Shown piece after piece: positions 1 through 7,781 of a stretch of 64,000 nt of DNA (its first letter is position 1; every line of letters begins with the position of its first letter). The notes below the pieces were generated by a model, which saw nothing but the letters and a program-made list of their open reading frames with translations, searched no databases and was not told where the DNA came from. Source of the DNA: Cryptosporangium aurantiacum. GTDB taxonomy: Bacteria; Actinomycetota; Actinomycetes; Mycobacteriales; Cryptosporangiaceae. The position numbers were made by a program, and so were the translations under genes. Location: assembly GCF_900143005.1 (NCBI RefSeq), contig NZ_FRCS01000009.1, positions 283,510 to 347,509 of the forward strand, read 5' to 3'.

Positions 1-1795
1 CGGGCGGCAGCACGGCGAGTTGCCCGGCGGCGAGTTCGATCGCCAGCGGCAGGCCGTCGATGCGGCGGACGACCTCGGCCACCGCGTCCGCGTCACCGGG
101 GGCGAGCGCGAAGGCCGGGTCGCGGCGCCGGGCGTGCTCGACGAACGCCCGGACGCTCGGCTGGTGGGCGAGCTCCGCGATCGGCGCCGCCGCCCGGGGC
201 AACGGCAGCGGCTGCAGGCGGACGACGTACTCCCCCGGTACGTGGAGCGTCACCCGGGACGTCGCGAGGATCCGGACGTCGGGTGCGCGGGTGAGCAGCG
301 CCGCGCCCAGGTCGCGGCACGCGGTGACGACGTGCTCGCAGTTGTCGAGCAGCAGGAGCAGCGGGCGGGCTGCGAGCGCGTCGGCGACCGTGTGCGGGGT
401 GGGGTCGCCGCCGATGCGGAGTCCGAGCGCGGTCGCGACCGCGTCGGTGACCCGTGCGTCGTCGGCGACCTCGGCCAGCGCGACGAACGCGACGTCGGTG
501 CCGCGCTCGGCCGCGTCCGCGGCGACCTCGAGCGAGAGCCGCGTCTTGCCGACGCCGCCCGGCCCGGCGACCGTGACCAGGCGCTGCGTGCCGAGCAGAC
601 GGCGCAGCTCCGCGGCGTCCCGGTCGCGGCCGATCAGCGGACCCGCGGGCCGCGCCACCGTCCGCACCGCCCGATCGGCGTGCGCCGGCGCCGTGGCGGG
701 CGCGGGCGCCTGGGGCGCTCCCGGCGCGGACGCGGCACCCGGCGCGGACGCGGCACCCGGCGCGGACGCGGCACCCGGCGCGGACGCGGCACCCGGCGCG
801 GACGCGGCACCCGGCGCGGAAGCGGCACCCGGCGCGGGTGGCGGGCCCGGCGGGGGTGACGGAGGCACGGGCGCCGGGAGCGCGGGTGGGGCGAGGGCGC
901 CGGACGCGATGTGCTGTTCGAGCGCTGCCACCGCCGGCCCGGCGTCCAGGCCGGTCTCCTCGACGATCCGCCGCCGGTACGCGGCGCCGGCCGCGAGCGC
1001 GTCGCTCGCCCGGCCCGCTCCGGCCAGCGCGCGCAGCAGCAACAGCGTCGTGCGCTCGCGCAGCGGCTCCTCGGCGGCGGCCGCGGCGGCGTCGGCGGTC
1101 ACGGTGGGGTCGCCGGTGGCCAGCCGCGCCTCCAGCCCGTCGTCGCGGACCTGCAGGAAGACCTCGCGGAGCCCGACCGCTTCGGCGGCGAGCGCGGCGA
1201 CGTCCGCGAACTCGGCGAGCGCGGGTCCGCGCCAGAGCGCGACCGCCTCCGCGGCCGCCCTGGCCGCAGCCGCCGGACCCCCGGCCACAGCCGCCGGACC
1301 CCCAGCCAGCCCGGTCGCTGGATCTCCGGCTGGCCCGGCCGCCGGATCTCCGGCCAGCCCGGCCGCCGGATCTCCGGGCAGCGCGGCGGCCGACCGGCGG
1401 CCCAGGGCGGCGGCCGACCGGTGGGCCAGAACGGCGGCCGACCGGTGGGCCAGGGCGGCGGCCGACTGCCGTGCCAGGGCCCGTAGCCGGGTCGCGTCGA
1501 CGTCGTCGGGGCCGAGGCGCAGCGCGTAGCCGGCACCGGCCCGCTCTAGCCGGGAAGCGGCCGGACCGAGGTGCCTGCGTAGCCGGGAAAGGTGGCTGTG
1601 CACGGCCCGGTGACCGGTCTCCGGCGGATCGTCCGGCCACAGCGCGTCGACCAGCGTCTCGGTCGGCACCACCCGCCCGTCGGCCACCGCGAGCAACGCG
1701 AGGACCGCGCGACGGCGGTGCCCGGGCACGTCGACCGGCGCACCGTCGACGAACAGGCACAGTGGCCCGAGGACGTCGATCCGAACCGGTACCAC
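1..1795 (-). CDS. AfsR/SARP-type BTAD transcriptional regulator with ATPase domain (partial)
   Basis: The gene reads leftward from a GTG at 1793-1795, preceded by a G-rich ribosome site, and leaves the window without a stop, so only about the first 598 codons are present. Residues about 1-95 form an OmpR-like winged helix (VRIDVLGPLCLFVDG) and about 100-290 a bacterial transcriptional activation domain. From about residue 400 there is an NB-ARC/AAA ATPase with a P-loop GPGGVGKTR and a Walker B LLLLDNCEH. Members of this family activate secondary metabolism or stress genes. Two low-complexity linkers are tandem-repeat encoded: GDPAAGPA-type repeats near residues 135-180 and ASAPGA repeats near 320-360. 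The target is unknown because the left neighbours are missing. Confidence 0.9.
   Translation of the reverse strand, partial: MVPVRIDVLGPLCLFVDGAPVDVPGHRRRAVLALLAVADGRVVPTETLVDALWPDDPPETGHRAVHSHLSRLRRHLGPAASRLERAGAGYALRLGPDDVDATRLRALARQSAAALAHRSAAVLAHRSAAALGRRSAAALPGDPAAGLAGDPAAGPAGDPATGLAGGPAAVAGGPAAAARAAAEAVALWRGPALAEFADVAALAAEAVGLREVFLQVRDDGLEARLATGDPTVTADAAAAAAEEPLRERTTLLLLRALAGAGRASDALAAGAAYRRRIVEETGLDAGPAVAALEQHIASGALAPPALPAPVPPSPPPGPPPAPGAASAPGAASAPGAASAPGAASAPGAASAPGAASAPGAPQAPAPATAPAHADRAVRTVARPAGPLIGRDRDAAELRRLLGTQRLVTVAGPGGVGKTRLSLEVAADAAERGTDVAFVALAEVADDARVTDAVATALGLRIGGDPTPHTVADALAARPLLLLLDNCEHVVTACRDLGAALLTRAPDVRILATSRVTLHVPGEYVVRLQPLPLPRAAAPIAELAHQPSVRAFVEHARRRDPAFALAPGDADAVAEVVRRIDGLPLAIELAAGQLAVLPP
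717..837. repeat. 18-bp tandem repeat inside the BTAD regulator
   Basis: About six near-identical copies of the 18-base unit CCGGCGCGGACGCGGCAC follow each other without spacer. They encode repeated Ala-Ser-Ala-Pro-Gly-Ala in the linker between the BTAD and ATPase domains. The unit is a multiple of three, so copy-number changes would alter linker length without a frameshift. Confidence 0.9.
1290..1475. repeat. 24-bp tandem repeats inside the BTAD domain
   Basis: Two adjoining families of 24-base repeats are visible. One is built on GGATCTCCGGCYGGCCCGGC (about three to four copies); the other on GCGGCCGACCGGTGGGCCAG (about four copies). Both are in frame and expand an alanine-rich stretch in the N-terminal part of the BTAD. 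Confidence 0.8.
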
Positions 1796-1863
1796 CGCAC
1801 CACCCCCCGTGCGGCCACTGTGCCCTACGGGGCGGTCACTCCGCAGCAGCTCGAGCCCGGCGC

Positions 1864-2616
1864 TCACGCCCGCAGGGCGGCGTCCACGAAGCTCTCCACG
1901 CCGACCCAGGCGGAGTAGCGCTCGACGCCGAGGTAGTCGACCAGGACCGCGGTCTGGCTGTGGTGCGCGCGCAGCGCGCCCAGCTTCCGGTCCAGCAGGT
2001 CGCCGGAGAGTTCGAGCCGCACCGCGAGCTCCGCGGGTTCGCAGATCCGGGGCTCGCCGAGTGAGTAGACGCCGAACAGGTCGGCGATCTCGCGGCCCGC
2101 GGCCCGGTCGTCGGCGGTGAGCACCGGGTGCAGCAGCCGGCCGCGCCAGCCGAGGTCCCGCAGCGCGCGTCGGGTCCACAGGCCGACCGCGACGTGGTCC
2201 GGGTGGCCGGTGAACCCGTCCAGCCCGAACGTGACGACGGTGTCCGGCCGGACCGCGCTCACTACGCGCTGGACGGCCGCCGCACCGGTGGTGAGGTCGA
2301 CGTCCGCGCAGCCGCCGTCGGCGAAGCCGAGCTGGTGGTGGTCGGAGACGCCGAGCCGGCGCAGCGCCGCCGCCAGCTCGTCGGCGCGCGAGGGCGGCGG
2401 CAGGTCGGCGAACCCCGGCCGCGGCGCCGGACCGGACAGCCCGGCTTCGCCGAGCGTCGCGGTGACGACCGCGGTGTGGCGGTCCGCGGCGTGCAGGGCG
2501 GCGAGCAGCCCGGCGCCGAGGTACGACTCGTCGTCCGGGTGAGCCCAGACGCACAGCGTGGTCCCGAGGGCGGCAACGGTGTCCGCGCTGAGCGTGGAGA
2601 TCAGAGAGGTGTCCAT
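1864..2616 (-). CDS. PIG-L family deacetylase (LmbE-like)
   Basis: A 250-residue protein of the zinc-dependent PIG-L/MshB/LmbE fold, whose members hydrolyse N-acetyl groups from sugar substrates such as GlcNAc-inositol or mycothiol conjugates. The metal-binding motif AHPDDE lies at residues 25-30 and the second zinc histidine motif HPDHV at 138-142. The ATG at 2616 is chosen because the family motif sits about 25 residues from the start; the longer upstream reading has no family similarity. It is divergent from the methyltransferase at 2735. The substrate cannot be read from the sequence. MshB, Bca-like or antibiotic-tailoring roles are all possible. Confidence 0.85.
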   Translation of the reverse strand: MDTSLISTLSADTVAALGTTLCVWAHPDDESYLGAGLLAALHAADRHTAVVTATLGEAGLSGPAPRPGFADLPPPSRADELAAALRRLGVSDHHQLGFADGGCADVDLTTGAAAVQRVVSAVRPDTVVTFGLDGFTGHPDHVAVGLWTRRALRDLGWRGRLLHPVLTADDRAAGREIADLFGVYSLGEPRICEPAELAVRLELSGDLLDRKLGALRAHHSQTAVLVDYLGVERYSAWVGVESFVDAALRA

Positions 2617-2734
2617 GCCGGCGAGCGTGCGCGGCGCCGGTGTCACGGGTGTGTCACCGATCGCGGCACCGCGGTGACACCGGCAGCGGGCACGGTCGTC
2701 GGGACGCAACGCACAACGTCCGAAAGGCAAGAAC

Positions 2735-3829
2735 ATGACGACGACGACGATCGACTTTGACCGGGTCCAGGAATTCGCGACGAAGGTCGCCGGTGACCAG
2801 GCCGTGGCCGCCAACGCGCTGCTGGCCTACCTGGGCGACCGCCTGGGGCTGTGGCGGGCGCTAGCCGCCACCCCCCGCACCACCAGCGCAGACCTGGCCG
2901 CGCAGACCGGGCTCGCCGAGCGGTATCTGCGGGAGTGGCTGGCCGCCCAGGCCGCCGCCGGATACGTGGAATACGACCCGGCCACCCGCACGTATACGCT
3001 GCCCGCCGAGTACGCCGCGGTGTTCGCCGACGACGACTCGCCCGCGTCCCTGGCCGGTGTGTTCGAGTTCATCGCCGCCACCTGGGCGTCGTCCGACCGG
3101 CTCGCCCACGCCTTCGCCACCGGAGAGGGCATCGCCTGGCACGAGCAGGACCCCCGGCTCACCACCGCGGTCGAGCGCAACTTCCGTCCGTTCTACACCG
3201 GTTATCTGCTGCAGGAGTGGCTGCCCGCGCTGGACGGCGTCGAGGACCGGCTGCGGGCGGGCGCCCGGGTGCTCGACGTCGGCTGCGGGCTGGGCACCGC
3301 GACGCTGCTGCTGGCCGAGGCGTTCCCGGCGTCGGTGTTCACCGGTGTCGACGCGGACACCGAGTCGATTCGCCGGGCGCGGACCGCTGCCGCGTCCCGT
3401 GGCCTCGCCGACCGGGTGACGTTCCGCGAGGCGTACGCGGGGGCGTCCCCGGACGACCGGCAGGACGAGGAGGAGACCGAAGGCGAGTGGGACCTGGTCT
3501 GCTTCTTCGACGCGCTGCACGACCTGGGTGACCCGGTCGGCGCGCTGCGGCAGGCTCGCGCGTCGCTCGCGCCGGGCGGCACCCTGCTGGCGGTCGAGCC
3601 GTTCGCGGGCGACCGGGTCGAGGAGAACCTCAACCCGGTCGGGCTGACGTGGTACGTGTCGAGCGCGCTGGTGTGCGTCCCGAACAGCCTGGCGCAGCCG
3701 GGTGGCGCGGCGCTGGGCGCACAGGCCGGGCCCGAGCGGCTGCTCGCCGCGTTCCGCGCGGCCGGTTTTCCGCAGGCACGGATCGCGGCGACGTCGCCGT
3801 TCAACCTGGTGATCGAGGCCAGGGCCTGA
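2735..3829 (+). CDS. Class I SAM-dependent methyltransferase with winged-helix N-domain
   Basis: A 364-residue protein. Residues about 25-95 form a winged-helix/dimerisation region typical of Rv2258c-like methyltransferases, with the fragments LAAQTGLAERYLREWL and GYVEY. The Rossmann SAM-binding motif DVGCGLGT is at 181-188, with an acidic residue ending beta-2 (GVDADTES) and an LAPGG motif after beta-5. An AAAGG ribosome site precedes the ATG. A natural small-molecule substrate is likely, but its identity is not visible. It stands alone between a divergent PIG-L gene and a convergent TetR gene, with a strong hairpin after it. Confidence 0.88.
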   Translation: MTTTTIDFDRVQEFATKVAGDQAVAANALLAYLGDRLGLWRALAATPRTTSADLAAQTGLAERYLREWLAAQAAAGYVEYDPATRTYTLPAEYAAVFADDDSPASLAGVFEFIAATWASSDRLAHAFATGEGIAWHEQDPRLTTAVERNFRPFYTGYLLQEWLPALDGVEDRLRAGARVLDVGCGLGTATLLLAEAFPASVFTGVDADTESIRRARTAAASRGLADRVTFREAYAGASPDDRQDEEETEGEWDLVCFFDALHDLGDPVGALRQARASLAPGGTLLAVEPFAGDRVEENLNPVGLTWYVSSALVCVPNSLAQPGGAALGAQAGPERLLAAFRAAGFPQARIAATSPFNLVIEARA

Positions 3830-3900
3830 GCGGTGGCGGCGTGCCGCTCCGGTGAGCGACGAGAGATGGATGTGGCGCCTTCCGGGTAACGCCCGCGATG

Positions 3901-3942
3901 GATGTGGCCGATTCCGTGTTATGGCACGGAATCGGCCACATC
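3901..3942. terminator. Perfect 18-bp hairpin between convergent genes
   Basis: GATGTGGCCGATTCCGTG at 3901-3918 and its exact complement at 3925-3942 enclose a 6-base loop, TTATGG. It lies 71 bases past the methyltransferase stop and 11 bases past the TetR stop, so it can end transcription from both sides. No T-run follows. Such U-less hairpins are usual in actinomycetes. Confidence 0.85.
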
Positions 3943-3953
3943 GACGCGTGCCG

Positions 3954-4559
3954 TCACACGGAAAGTGCGTCGATCGGGGCGAGGTAACCGACGAGCGCGC
4001 GGCGCAGCTCGCCGATCAGCACCTCGCGTTCGCCCTCGGACGCGGCGACGATCGGCCCCATCAGCGCGCGGACGATGTGGACGGCCACGGTGGCGTAGCG
4101 CACCGCTTCGGCGTCCGACAGCTGGGGCGAGCGCGCCGCGAGCACGGCGGCCACGCGGCCGGTGACCGCCTCGTGCAGCGGACGTGTCGCCGCCGCCAGC
4201 GCGGCGGGCATGTCGGTGTTGCCGAACAGCGCTTTCGCTCCCGGGTTCGCGACGTTGAACCCGATCAACGGGTCGGTCATCCGCTCGACGAGCTCGGCCA
4301 GCGGCAGCTCGACGACGTCCCGGTCGGCGAACGCGTCGGCGTGGGCCGTGCGCAAGGCGTCGACCAGCCGCTCCGACAGCGCCTGCGCGATCTCTTCCTT
4401 GTTGCGGAAGAACTGATAGAGCGAGCCGGGCGAGATGCCGGCCCGGGCCGCGATCGCGTTGGTCGACGCGGCGGCGTACCCCACCTCGGCGAACAGTGCG
4501 AGCGCGGCGTCGAGGATCTCGGCGATCCGCTGCTGTCCCCGCGCCTGGCGACGGACCAC
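3954..4559 (-). CDS. TetR-family repressor, probable regulator of the MMPL transporter
   Basis: A 201-residue TetR protein. The helix-turn-helix is at about residues 12-56 (ILDAALALFAEVGYAAAST, then ISPGSLYQFFRNKEE), followed by a variable ligand-binding half. It is divergent from the MMPL transporter gene at 4656. The 96-base gap carries one perfect and one imperfect palindrome built on ACGAGC/GCTCGT, the likely operators. The arrangement predicts autoregulation and drug- or lipid-induced release of the exporter. The ligand is unknown. Confidence 0.88.
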   Translation of the reverse strand: MVRRQARGQQRIAEILDAALALFAEVGYAAASTNAIAARAGISPGSLYQFFRNKEEIAQALSERLVDALRTAHADAFADRDVVELPLAELVERMTDPLIGFNVANPGAKALFGNTDMPAALAAATRPLHEAVTGRVAAVLAARSPQLSDAEAVRYATVAVHIVRALMGPIVAASEGEREVLIGELRRALVGYLAPIDALSV

Positions 4560-4582
4560 GCGTCACCCCTCCCTTGACTTTT

Positions 4583-4618
4583 ACGAGCAACCGCTCGTAC
4601 TTTTTGACGAGCGATCAC
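4583..4618. promoter_or_regulatory. Paired TetR operators in the divergent tetR/mmpL promoter
   Basis: ACGAGC-AACC-GCTCGT at 4583-4598 is a perfect 6+4+6 palindrome. A second, imperfect copy (ACGAGCGATCACTCGC) starts at 4608. TTGACT at 4574-4579 and TACTTT near 4598 could be the -35 and -10 for the transporter, so the first operator would lie between them. Confidence 0.75.
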
Positions 4619-4655
4619 TCGCAAAATACCCCACCCACTGGAGGGCTGCGTCCGC

Positions 4656-6962
4656 ATGCCGTTCCTCGTTCGTCACCGCCTGGCCACGCTGTGGACCGGC
4701 CTCGCCGTCGCGCTCGCGCTCACCCTGGTCGCCGCCGGTGCGCTGAACTCGTTCGTGCTGAGCCGCTGGGAGGCCCCCGGCAGCGCGTCCGTCCGCGCCG
4801 AGGAGATCCTGGGCCGGGACTTCGCCACCGGGAACGCCAACCTGATCCTGCTGGTCACGGCCCGCGACGGCACGGTCGACGACCCCGACGTGCACGCGGC
4901 GGCCACGGCGCTGGGCCGGGAACTCGCCGCGGACCCGCAGGTCGGTGACGTCTGGTCGTACTGGTCCCAGGAGCGCGATCCGACGCTGCGCAGCCGGGAC
5001 GCCCGGCAGGCCGTCGTGCTCGCCTGGGTGACCGGCGACGCGACGACGACCCGTGCGCACATCCGGGAGACGCTGCTGCCCACGTTCACCCGGACGTCCG
5101 GGCCGCTGGACGTCCGGGTGGCCGGCGCCGAGGCGGTGTCGGCGCAGGTGAGCGAACAGGCGTCCCGCGACTTCGTCCGGGCCGAGTTGCTGATCGTGCC
5201 GCTGATGCTGCTGCTCCTCGTCGCGCTCTACCGCCGTGTCCGGCCGGCGTTGCTGACGCTCGGCATCGGACTGTTCGCGGTCGTCACCACGCTCGCGGCG
5301 CTGCGGTTGCTCACGTCGTTCGTCGAGGTCTCGACGTTCGCCGCGAACATCACGCTGGTGATGGGCATCGGCCTCGGCGTCGACTACTCGCTGTTCCTCA
5401 TCGCCCGCTTCCGCGAGGAGCTGACCGGTGGCGCCGCCGTACCGGACGCCGTCGCCACGACGCTGCGCACCGCCGGCCGCACGGTCGTGTTCAGCGGCCT
5501 CACGGTCGCCGCGTCGCTGGCCGCGCTGCTCGCGCTGCCGTACCCGTTCCTCCGGTCGTTCGGGTACGCCGGGGTCCTGACGGTGCTGTCCGCGATGCTC
5601 GGAGCGCTGGTCCTCCTTCCGGCGGCCCTGGCGGTGCTCGGCCACCGCGTCCTGCGACGCCCCCGCCGCCGGCGCCGGACCGCCGACGGCGACCCACGGC
5701 CGGCCGACGACGGCGACGACGTGCGCGCGGGCAGCGCTGGCGCGGGCAGCAGCGTCAGCATGGGCGGCAGCAGCGTCGTCGGCGGCGGTGGCGACCGGCT
5801 GAGTGGGCGGTTCTGGCGGCGCGCCGGAGAGGTCGTGACCCGCCGGCCGGTCCTGTTCTCGGTCGCCGGGTTGCTGCTGGTCGGCACGCTCGCCGCTCCG
5901 GCTGCCGGGCTCCGGATCGGTCTTCCCGACGACCGCGTGCTCCCGCCCTCCGCCTCCACCCGGACGACGTACGACGCGCTGCGCGCCGCGTTCGGCACCG
6001 AGGCGAACGACGCCGTCCACCTGATCGCGCCGGACGGACGGAGCACACCCCCGGCCGCGGTCGCCCGGTACGCGGCGGCGCTGTCCGCGGTGCCCGGCGT
6101 CGCGCAGGTCAACTCCACCGCCGGTGTCTACGCCGACGGGGAGCGCGTCCGAGCCGCGGTCCGACCCGAGCGGCTGCTGAGCCCGGACGGCGTCCGGCTG
6201 GAGGCCGTGCCGACCCGCGCGGTGCTCGCCGGCACCGAAGCCGGACCGTTCCTCGACCGGGTCCGCGCGGTGCCCTCCCCGTTCGGCGACGACCTGCTCG
6301 TCGGCGGCTACCCGGCCGAGCTCACCGACTTCCGGGCCGCGCTCGCCGACCGGATCCCGCTCGTCGCCCTGCTGATCCTCGGCGTCACGTTCGTCCTGCT
6401 CACCGTCGCCACCCGCAGCCTGCTGCTGCCGGTCAAGGCCACGGTTCTCAACCTGCTGAGCCTGGCGGCGATGTTCGGCGTGCTGGTGTTCGTCTTCCAG
6501 AACGGCGCGTTCGCCGACGTGCTCGGCTTCACCCCGATCGGGACGCTGGACCCGGCGTTCCCGATCCTGATGTTCTGCGTCGCGTACGGCCTGTCGATGG
6601 ACTACGAGGTGTTCCTGCTGACCCGGATCGCCGAGCGGTACCGCGCGACCGGCGACAACCGGCTCGCGGTCCGCGAGGGGCTGGAGCGCAGCGCGCCGCT
6701 GGTCACCGCCGCCGCGGTGATCCTCGCCGTGTCGTTCGCGCTCTACGCGACCGGCGACGTGATGTACCTGCAGATGATCGGCGTCGGTACCGCGCTCGCG
6801 ATCCTGGTGGACGCCACCGTGATCCGCGCGGTGCTGGTTCCGGGGCTGATGGTGCTGGCCGGCCCGGCCAACTGGTGGTTCCCCTCGCGCCGCCGCGGGG
6901 TCCCCGCCGCTACCGGATCGTCAGCTCGACGCCCTTGCTTCCGGTCTCGCCGTACAGCGTGA
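4656..6962 (+). CDS. MMPL/RND-family membrane transporter
   Basis: A 768-residue MMPL protein with the usual duplicated layout: a membrane helix near residue 12-35, a large extracytoplasmic loop, and a block of five or six helices from about 175 to 340. That block contains the proton-relay-type motif GIGLGVDYSLFL. A charged, glycine-rich cytoplasmic linker (about 340-390) comes next and the pattern repeats, with YGLSMDYEVFLL in the second half. Such proteins export lipids or hydrophobic compounds in actinobacteria. A GGAGGG ribosome site lies about 8 bases before the ATG. The last about 18 codons are read through an oppositely oriented small gene and have no family resemblance. Confidence 0.92.
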   Translation: MPFLVRHRLATLWTGLAVALALTLVAAGALNSFVLSRWEAPGSASVRAEEILGRDFATGNANLILLVTARDGTVDDPDVHAAATALGRELAADPQVGDVWSYWSQERDPTLRSRDARQAVVLAWVTGDATTTRAHIRETLLPTFTRTSGPLDVRVAGAEAVSAQVSEQASRDFVRAELLIVPLMLLLLVALYRRVRPALLTLGIGLFAVVTTLAALRLLTSFVEVSTFAANITLVMGIGLGVDYSLFLIARFREELTGGAAVPDAVATTLRTAGRTVVFSGLTVAASLAALLALPYPFLRSFGYAGVLTVLSAMLGALVLLPAALAVLGHRVLRRPRRRRRTADGDPRPADDGDDVRAGSAGAGSSVSMGGSSVVGGGGDRLSGRFWRRAGEVVTRRPVLFSVAGLLLVGTLAAPAAGLRIGLPDDRVLPPSASTRTTYDALRAAFGTEANDAVHLIAPDGRSTPPAAVARYAAALSAVPGVAQVNSTAGVYADGERVRAAVRPERLLSPDGVRLEAVPTRAVLAGTEAGPFLDRVRAVPSPFGDDLLVGGYPAELTDFRAALADRIPLVALLILGVTFVLLTVATRSLLLPVKATVLNLLSLAAMFGVLVFVFQNGAFADVLGFTPIGTLDPAFPILMFCVAYGLSMDYEVFLLTRIAERYRATGDNRLAVREGLERSAPLVTAAAVILAVSFALYATGDVMYLQMIGVGTALAILVDATVIRAVLVPGLMVLAGPANWWFPSRRRGVPAATGSSARRPCFRSRRTA

Positions 6963-7119
6963 TCTTCACGAGCTTCTCGCCGTCGGCGATGTCCCAGACC
7001 AGCGTCCGTTCGTACTGTTCGACTTCCTCGCGGGCGAAGGCTGGGTTCGCGGGCGAGGGCTGGTTCGCGGGCGAGGGCTGATTCGGCTCGAGGGGGTTAG
7101 CCACGAGCAGGGAACCCAC
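6910..7119 (-). CDS. Small conserved-looking protein, unknown function
   Basis: A 69-residue product with a GTG start preceded by GGAG. The N-terminal third is a Pro/Asn/Ala linker with a duplicated NQPSPA. The C-terminal part (YERTLVWDIADGEKLVKITLYG) looks like a folded beta-rich small protein and is far less biased than random high-GC reading frames. It overlaps the 3' end of the MMPL gene tail-to-tail by 53 bases. I do not recognise a named family and infer it is real from its amino-acid composition. It is divergent from the ECF sigma gene. Confidence 0.6.
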   Translation of the reverse strand: MGSLLVANPLEPNQPSPANQPSPANPAFAREEVEQYERTLVWDIADGEKLVKITLYGETGSKGVELTIR

Positions 7120-7193
7120 CGTTCTCCGTTCACCACTCCGAGCCCGGTAGGCTAAAACTGCAACACGGTACGGCCTGCCGGTCTCAGGAATAT

Positions 7194-7781
7194 GTGACGA
7201 CTACTGACCCTCCCGACGACCGCAGGCTCTGGGCAGCCGCGGCCGGAGGCGACCGGGACGCGTTCGGCGTGCTGTTCGACCGGCACGCCCGCGCGGTCTA
7301 CAACCACTGCTTCCGGCTCGCCGGGAACTGGGCGATGGCCGAGGACGCGACGGCGGCGACGTTCCTCTCCGCCTGGCGGCACCGGAGCGACCTGACGCTG
7401 ACCCGGGAATCCGCGCTGCCCTGGCTGCTGACCGTGGCCACGAACACGGTCCGCACCGAGCACCGGTCGTTGCGGCGCCAGACCGCGCTGCTCCACCGGG
7501 CCGGCCCCCCGGCGCACGTCCCCGACCACGCCGACGACATCGCCGGCCGGATCGACGACGAACGTCGGATGGGCGAGCTGCTCGCCGCGACCCGGACGCT
7601 GCCGCGCGCCGAGCGTGAAGCGCTGGCGCTGTGCGTCTGGTCAGGGGTCTCGTACGCCGACGCCGCGGTGGTGCTCGGCATCAGCGAAACCGGCGTGCGC
7701 TCCCGGATCAGCCGCGCCAGGGCCCGGCTGAGCGCGATGTTCACCGATCCGGCCCACCCGGAAGCGAGGACTCGGTCATGA
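7194..7781 (+). CDS. ECF RNA polymerase sigma factor
   Basis: A 195-residue sigma-70 family protein of the ECF type. Region 2 spans about residues 20-95 (FGVLFDRHARAVYNHCFRLA, then an AEDATAATFLSAW motif) and region 4 about 130-185 (LPRAEREALALCVWSGVSY, then GVRSRISRARARL). It starts at GTG 7194, because the overlapping ATG at 7192 is followed at once by a stop; AGGA lies 4 bases upstream. The stop overlaps the ATG of the next gene (ATGA), which encodes a single-span membrane protein. This is the usual sigma/anti-sigma layout. Confidence 0.92.
   Translation: MTTTDPPDDRRLWAAAAGGDRDAFGVLFDRHARAVYNHCFRLAGNWAMAEDATAATFLSAWRHRSDLTLTRESALPWLLTVATNTVRTEHRSLRRQTALLHRAGPPAHVPDHADDIAGRIDDERRMGELLAATRTLPRAEREALALCVWSGVSYADAAVVLGISETGVRSRISRARARLSAMFTDPAHPEARTRS

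Noticed and set aside
717..837. CRISPR-like direct repeats
   Set aside because: Units are contiguous without unique spacers and encode an in-frame protein linker, so this is a tandem repeat within a gene.
60..1529. Long plus-strand open frame rich in Ala/Ser/Arg
   Set aside because: It is antisense to the BTAD/ATPase gene, whose motifs (P-loop, winged helix) are clear on the other strand; the plus-strand frame has no recognisable domain.
93..1760. Minus-strand frame of Arg/Gly-rich sequence
   Set aside because: It is an overlapping wrong-frame reading of the same strand as the BTAD gene; the correct frame is fixed by the winged-helix and ATPase motifs.
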